Assembly: GCA_015039365.1 (NCBI GenBank)
Contig: WION01000541.1
Coordinates: 1 to 35,528, forward strand
Source of the DNA: Amanita rubescens
Lineage: Eukaryota; Basidiomycota; Agaricomycetes; Agaricales; Amanitaceae
Reading direction: 5' to 3'
DNA: 35,528 nucleotides
Shown: positions 31,214 to 35,528 of the stretch, piece after piece
Position numbering within the stretch: the stretch's first letter is position 1
How the letters are laid out: each line of letters starts with the position of its first letter
Position numbers and translations under genes: made by a program
The notes under the pieces: model-generated
The model's database searches: none
Told to the model about the DNA's origin: nothing
What the model saw: the letters and a program-made list of their open reading frames with translations, nothing else

Positions 31214-33607
31214 TTAGGGTTGGTGGCGTGGCGCCTGGGGAGACCAGCTAGCCTCTTTCCCGATCACGAAAACGACGTCTTCCTCCTCTTCCTCTTCTTC
31301 GGCATCGTCACCGCGTTCAGCTTCATCGTGTCTCGTTGGAGCTTCGACCGTCGCTTCTGATGCCGATTCACCGTCCTGATCTATCTTGCTTTGTGGTGCA
31401 TTTGGCAGCACAAAACTTTCCCATCCATGCATCCGCACCCAATCCTCATGGACTGCCAGCACAGTCGAAAGGGTGAGTACGTCCCTGACGCACTGATAAT
31501 CGGGTGTTAGAGTCTTGACGCGGTTAAAGGAAGCCAAGGTCGATATAGGTATCCAACCCTTTGCGTCCATCTGTGCCAAGGAACATGAGATAATCCACGA
31601 GTGTATGATGAATCATACACTTGCCTGCTGTCTAAGGTAATAGTCTTGCGCAAGGTTTTGAGGACTCAGATAATATTCTAACTGACCGAGTAGCCAATAG
31701 CGAGTGGAATCTAGAGGAAATGATATTTGGGATCGTGGGGCAGGCATTGGAGGAGCTGATGGCGAGGGAGGGACATGCATGAATGTTTGTGGTGGGGGGT
31801 AAGCATCGTAAGGAAACGGGGGCACTTGGTGAGGAGGAGGGGGAGGAGGGGGAGGGGGAGGATAGTAACCATTGACGGTTTCGCCCATCTGGAGGATGGG
31901 AGGTTGGAACTGAGACGAGGGCATCTGCGATGGGGGAGGGGGATGTCGATGGTGAATCCCTCCGCGATGAGGATAGCCACGATTGTAACCCCTCGGATAG
32001 CCATTCGAACCACGTCCCCGTCTCCCACTGTAGCCTCCCCTGTCATATGACCCATAGCCTCCCCGCCGCCGATAAGGGCGTTCGCCGTTTCCTTCTCTAT
32101 CCTCGCGCGAAGGCTTGGAATCAGGTGCAGCGTCTGGAGGGGGAATATTTGTCCCAGATCCAAAGCCGTAACCATAATCCCTTATTTTAAAAGGATCCGA
32201 ATCATCCGTGTCAGCATCACTCGGTAGCGCCACGTTGTTGGCAAGTGCACTGCCCGGTTGGGTCGGCGGTATTGAGCTGTTGAGAGAAACGTCAAAAGGA
32301 AGACTGGCGCTGATGCTAGACAAGGGAGTGACGGCAGAGGAAGAGGCCTGTGTTTCAGGTGCGGAGGGGGTCTCCTTGGGTGAGGAAATCTCACCCTCTG
32401 CAAAACCAAATTTCCACCTTGGACACCTTATCCGTGAGATCAATGACCTTGATGTCTCCAGCGTCAGGCGATGGAGATCCTGTTGTCGATGCCCGACTGT
32501 GAGCCTTGGATGAACGCGTCCGCGATCGCAATCGAGCGCTTCTTGCTTCAGTTGCGCTCATTCCGATGACAAAGGGAGTATTTTTCCTTTCTATAGGTTC
32601 TAATTTGGATTCAGATGAAGATGATTCGCCTGCAGAGGGATGGGGTGACGTTGGCGCAGGGGATCGGCTAGAATCAGGAGCGGCTATGCTGCCAAACGTT
32701 ACTGTTTCTTTTTTGTGCTTGTCATCGAGCGGTGTTGCGGCGATGTAGCCGGCGACTGCCTGAGAGTCTTCGGGCGGCTAGGGGGACCCGTGCAGACTGT
32801 TGCACGTAAGGAGGGTCAGGGTTATATTGTTGCATTGGGTTGCGTAAGGGGTAAGGATAAGACTCGGTTCCGGTGCCATTCCAATAAACGTAAGATTGTT
32901 GTGGGGAAGGCATGCCATAATCGAAAGGGCCGTAGTACATCGGATAAGGTGCACCCGGGCCGGAGTAAGGGATGTGCGGAGGGGGAGGTGGATAGAGCGG
33001 TGGAGTGTTACCGTGACTTGCGTTGGAGGGGGAATGTGATGAGGAGTTGCGGTAATGGTGAGGGAATGGGGGATGCTGACGGGAAAAGTAAGCGTCTGGA
33101 TCATATACTGGAGATGGATATGCGATTGGCACAGAAGCGGTCGCGGTCGAGTCTGCGGCGACCAGATTGTCGGCGTCGTCCAGGGGTAGACGTTTGTTTC
33201 TAGGAACGCGAGGGCTAGACTGGGAGCTACCTGATCTACTGTTGATTCGAGAGTGAGAGACCGAGTGGGAGGCGCTGCCGTTTGTGGCAACGATGGTAGT
33301 TTTTGAGTGTTGGCCGTTCTTTGGTAATGTCATGGGCGGCTGGGCGTGTTCAGCCCATTTTTTGTCGTCTGAAAGGATAGTAAGCTTTGAGGAAAGAAAC
33401 GAGGAAGAGAAACAAACTCTTTGGCTGCTTTGTGGATGATTTACCGACTTCTGGCCAAGCGTCGGTGTCATCGAGGACGGGGACGGTGACTCGATCTCTG
33501 TCACGATTATGAAAGATACGAACGACGAATGGATCGTCACGAGCTGCAGCGGCGGCGGCGGCTTTGCGGGCATCCCAGACGTTGACTGGATGAGAGGACG
33601 CAGGCAT
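31214..33607 (-). CDS. La-motif RNA-binding protein (LARP family), about 705 aa
   Basis: Proposed exons: 33607-33445, 33368-32806, 32759-32498, 32397-31625 and 31570-31214, consistent in phase. The N-terminus (SHPVNVWDARK) is followed by a long Ser/Pro/Tyr-rich disordered region. An Arg/Gly/Tyr-rich stretch (RRRGGYGSYDRGGYSGRRGRG, shortened here) and poly-Pro (about 31825-31860) precede a La domain at about residues 554-643 (YWLLGQLEYYLSPQNLAQDYYLRQQ with MDAKGWIPIS across an intron). An acidic C-terminus follows. La-motif proteins of the LARP1/Slf1/Sro9 type bind mRNA 3' ends or 5' TOP sequences and affect translation. The last intron begins GC (CAG|GCAAGT) and ends AG. The boundary between exons 3 and 4 is uncertain: a donor at 32497, or one after GDIK with an acceptor two bases later, both keep phase. 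An out-of-frame ATG at 33636 precedes the start. Confidence 0.83.
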
Positions 33608-33644
33608 GGCTCTTTCCGGTTCTCACGAGACAACATTATTGAAT

Positions 33645-34238
33645 CTACTCCGTCGCCGCCGACCCGCCCGTCGTCCCCGCCACCGCCGCCCGTACCTCTT
33701 CTAATGCCCGCCCGAGTAAGTTAAGTCCCCACTTTTCCACCCGTTCCTCCGCCCGCACAGCCCCGAACCCGATTCCCCAAACCCGATCCCGTGGACTCGC
33801 CTCCACCAGCCCCGCCGTCCCCGTCTTTATCAACTTCTGACGCAATGTAACGTTCTGCTCAAACTTGTGCATGTTCCCCTCTCGCACAATCTCCTCCCGC
33901 TTCGCAACCCAAGTGCCCTCATCAAATTCTTGTACCCGGCGTCCAAGCGCTTTCACTTCTGCCATATGTTTCGACGTCACCTCTTGCTTCTCCAACACTT
34001 TCCGTGCATTCTCTTCATCTCCAAATAACAGCGCCTTTTGCACCATCATCCAGTGTTCCGCAGTCGGAAATACGACGCTCTCTGTCTGCCCCCCGATCTT
34101 GATCGTCGCCTCGAATGGAGAATAGTACCACTGCGACATCCAGCCACTGCCCACGTTTATATACCATCGTGCCTGTATGGTACGTTTCACTCACTATTCC
34201 TCGTTTGTCTTCCAGAAAAATATGTACTTTGACTCCAT
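33645..34238 (-). CDS. NADAR-domain protein (YbiA/RibX-like N-glycosidase family), 181 aa
   Basis: Exons 34238-34195 and 34146-33645 are joined by a 48 bp GT-AG intron; splicing restores YGWMSQWYYSPF, the usual start of the NADAR fold. Conserved residues visible are Glu45, Gln51 and Lys52 in FPTAEHWMMVQKA, the REGNMHKFEQN segment, and PRDRVWGIGF near the end. The family (YbiA in E. coli, and the domain fused to plant riboflavin enzymes) hydrolyses N-glycosidic bonds of riboflavin pathway intermediates; some members act on ADP-ribosylated targets. The length is normal for a single-domain member. The start codon lies 53 bp from the stop of the upstream gene, and the stop lies 37 bp before the LARP start, on the same strand. 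The fungal substrate is not known. Confidence 0.9.
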
Positions 34239-34291
34239 GACAGTGCGCGCCAGGTTACAATGTTACATTGCCTAATTTAGCACCATAGCCT

Positions 34292-35492
34292 TCAGGGCAC
34301 CTTCACGTGTAAATATTCAACGAGCGCCTCCAGCCCCCTGTTTCCGCCCAGTCGCGCAATCTCCTCCCGTACCTGCCCCTCCATCGTCTCCAGAACGGAC
34401 AATGTATAGTCAAACGACCGAGTATGCGTCTGCAGATACTCGATCGCGTGAATCTTGAGCGTTGGCGTCGACGGTCGCTTTTGTAGAACATCTTGCGCCA
34501 CAGCAGCCAGATCAGCCAAACAAATTTGACACGTGCCATACATACTCAACACTTGGCGATTTGACGTGTCGGCGTGAATGCTGTGCACGACGGGGAATGA
34601 AAATTTCCCTTCTGTCAAGTCTTCAGCAAATCCCTTGTTGTTCGAATACTGACAGATCCGTCGCTAAACAGAGTTGTCGTTACGGAGAACAGAAACAAGG
34701 TACCTCCTTGCTTTGCAGGTTCATGTAGTCATCCCTTATCTGGAACAACACTCCAATGAGATTAACCAATGAAATGTAATTCCTAGTAGCCAATGAGCTC
34801 GAGTCGCTTCATAAAATAAGTCTCGGCCCCTACACATCTCGGTTCGTCGTTGCACAGGCCATCATGAGCTTGATCCCGATCCGAAGCAGCCCGCCCGTTT
34901 CTGCTCGCGTGAGCGCATGCCTCGGTGGTGAGCTTGTACCCACTTTGGTTAACCATTGATATGTATTCTTCCTCCGTGGGGCATCTCAGGGAGTCGCGCC
35001 ACAGTATCTCCATTCCTTGGCCACGATGCAAGGAGAGCAGCTCCGCTGTAACAAGTTTGTCTAGGTCATTAGGCGCAGATGCGTCATTTCGTAGCGCAAA
35101 AAGTTCTTGATAAGCAAGAAAGTAGACATAGTTTGCAGCGTTAATGGTCTGCGGAATGCCATAGATCCGGTGTGCTACCGGGTGTCCTCTCCGCAGTTGC
35201 GAATCGTCCTCTATATCGTCTACCCTGTTCGTGGGTCAAGAATCGAACTGCCAACGTAGACCATTACCCACATGAGACTCGCAGTGTGTAGCATGTTCAC
35301 GACGTCCGCAATGATTTTCAGTTTGTCTGCCGGTACATTCAGCCACAAGTTGAACGCCTCTATAAGTTTTCTCCTGATATCCTTTCCTGGATGCGAGGTG
35401 ACATATTTGAAAGGCTCGAGAACAGCGGATTCGTTGACGCTGTCCCATCTTGGGTCTTGCGACAGCACCGAGCGGATGTTGGCGTAATTCAT
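34292..35492 (-). CDS. Geranylgeranyl diphosphate synthase, 316 aa
   Basis: Exons: 35492-35272, 35224-34944, 34900-34834, 34782-34704, 34648-34546 and 34491-34292; all introns are GT-AG, 43-56 bp, in phase. The trans-prenyltransferase signatures are complete: PGKDIR and NVPADKL near the N-terminus, the first Asp-rich motif DDIED (76-80) followed by [31 protein letters not shown], and the second motif DDYMN (207-211) in [10 protein letters not shown]. It makes C20 GGPP from FPP and IPP for protein prenylation and diterpenoids; basidiomycete copies are of this short single-domain type. ATG 35492 gives the family's normal N-terminal length. No terpene cyclase or P450 lies next to it here, so it looks like the housekeeping enzyme, though the next gene to the right is outside the window. 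Confidence 0.93.
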
Positions 35493-35528
35493 TGATAAGA
35501 TATGCGTTTTGAACCGTGTTTGGCGTCT

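Overview
The window reads as nuclear DNA of a mushroom-type fungus (Agaricomycetes, Basidiomycota). The grounds are many very short GT-AG introns (about 45-60 bp), geranylgeranyl diphosphate synthase, class II eIF4E and divergent G-alpha proteins of basidiomycete type, and chromodomain Ty3/gypsy and hAT transposons. I cannot name the genus. All exon boundaries were worked out by hand from splice signals, reading phase and family conservation.

Positions 1 to about 20,300 are a transposon graveyard. At the left is a decayed AT-hook-like gene (442-2300, minus). Next comes a 5'-truncated Ty3/gypsy chromovirus on the minus strand (3100-10139): gag remnant, protease, reverse transcriptase, RNase H, integrase, chromodomain, an extra gag-like ORF, a polypurine tract and one LTR. 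It is split by a 791 bp hAT-type non-autonomous element. A related solo LTR (10391-10855) follows. At 12396-18548 lies a nested set: a small inverted-repeat element (about 190 bp) was split by a 5.6 kb hAT transposon and by an unrelated solo LTR. The hAT was in turn invaded by an 800 bp element, by a second copy of the 791 bp element and by a fold-back element in its first intron. The insertions at 7138, 10391, 12452, 13441, 15913 and 18126 keep exact target-site duplications, so insertions and hosts can be ordered. Nearly all in-frame stops in the old elements are TGA where the family has arginine (CGA), and other changes also fit C-to-T at CpG. This is the mark of cytosine-methylation decay. 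A degenerate TE-associated ORF and a roughly 161 bp tandem array close this half.

Positions 20,700 to 35,528 hold seven genes that look intact. They are a secreted GPI-anchored protein of a fungal family without known function (minus), an eIF4E2/4EHP-type cap-binding protein (plus), a large cysteine-rich single-pass membrane protein (plus), a divergent G-alpha subunit with Ser at the catalytic Gln position (minus), a La-motif (LARP) RNA-binding protein with a GC-AG intron (minus), a NADAR-family protein (minus) and geranylgeranyl diphosphate synthase (minus).

The last three genes run head to tail on the minus strand. Only 53 bp separate GGPP synthase from NADAR, and 37 bp separate NADAR from LARP. 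That leaves little room for separate terminators and promoters and makes a shared (polycistronic) transcript a serious possibility. Of everything here, this is the arrangement I would check first, followed by the gag-like ORF downstream of pol, the G-alpha Gln-to-Ser change and the nested transposons. I saw no tRNA, rRNA or CRISPR array.
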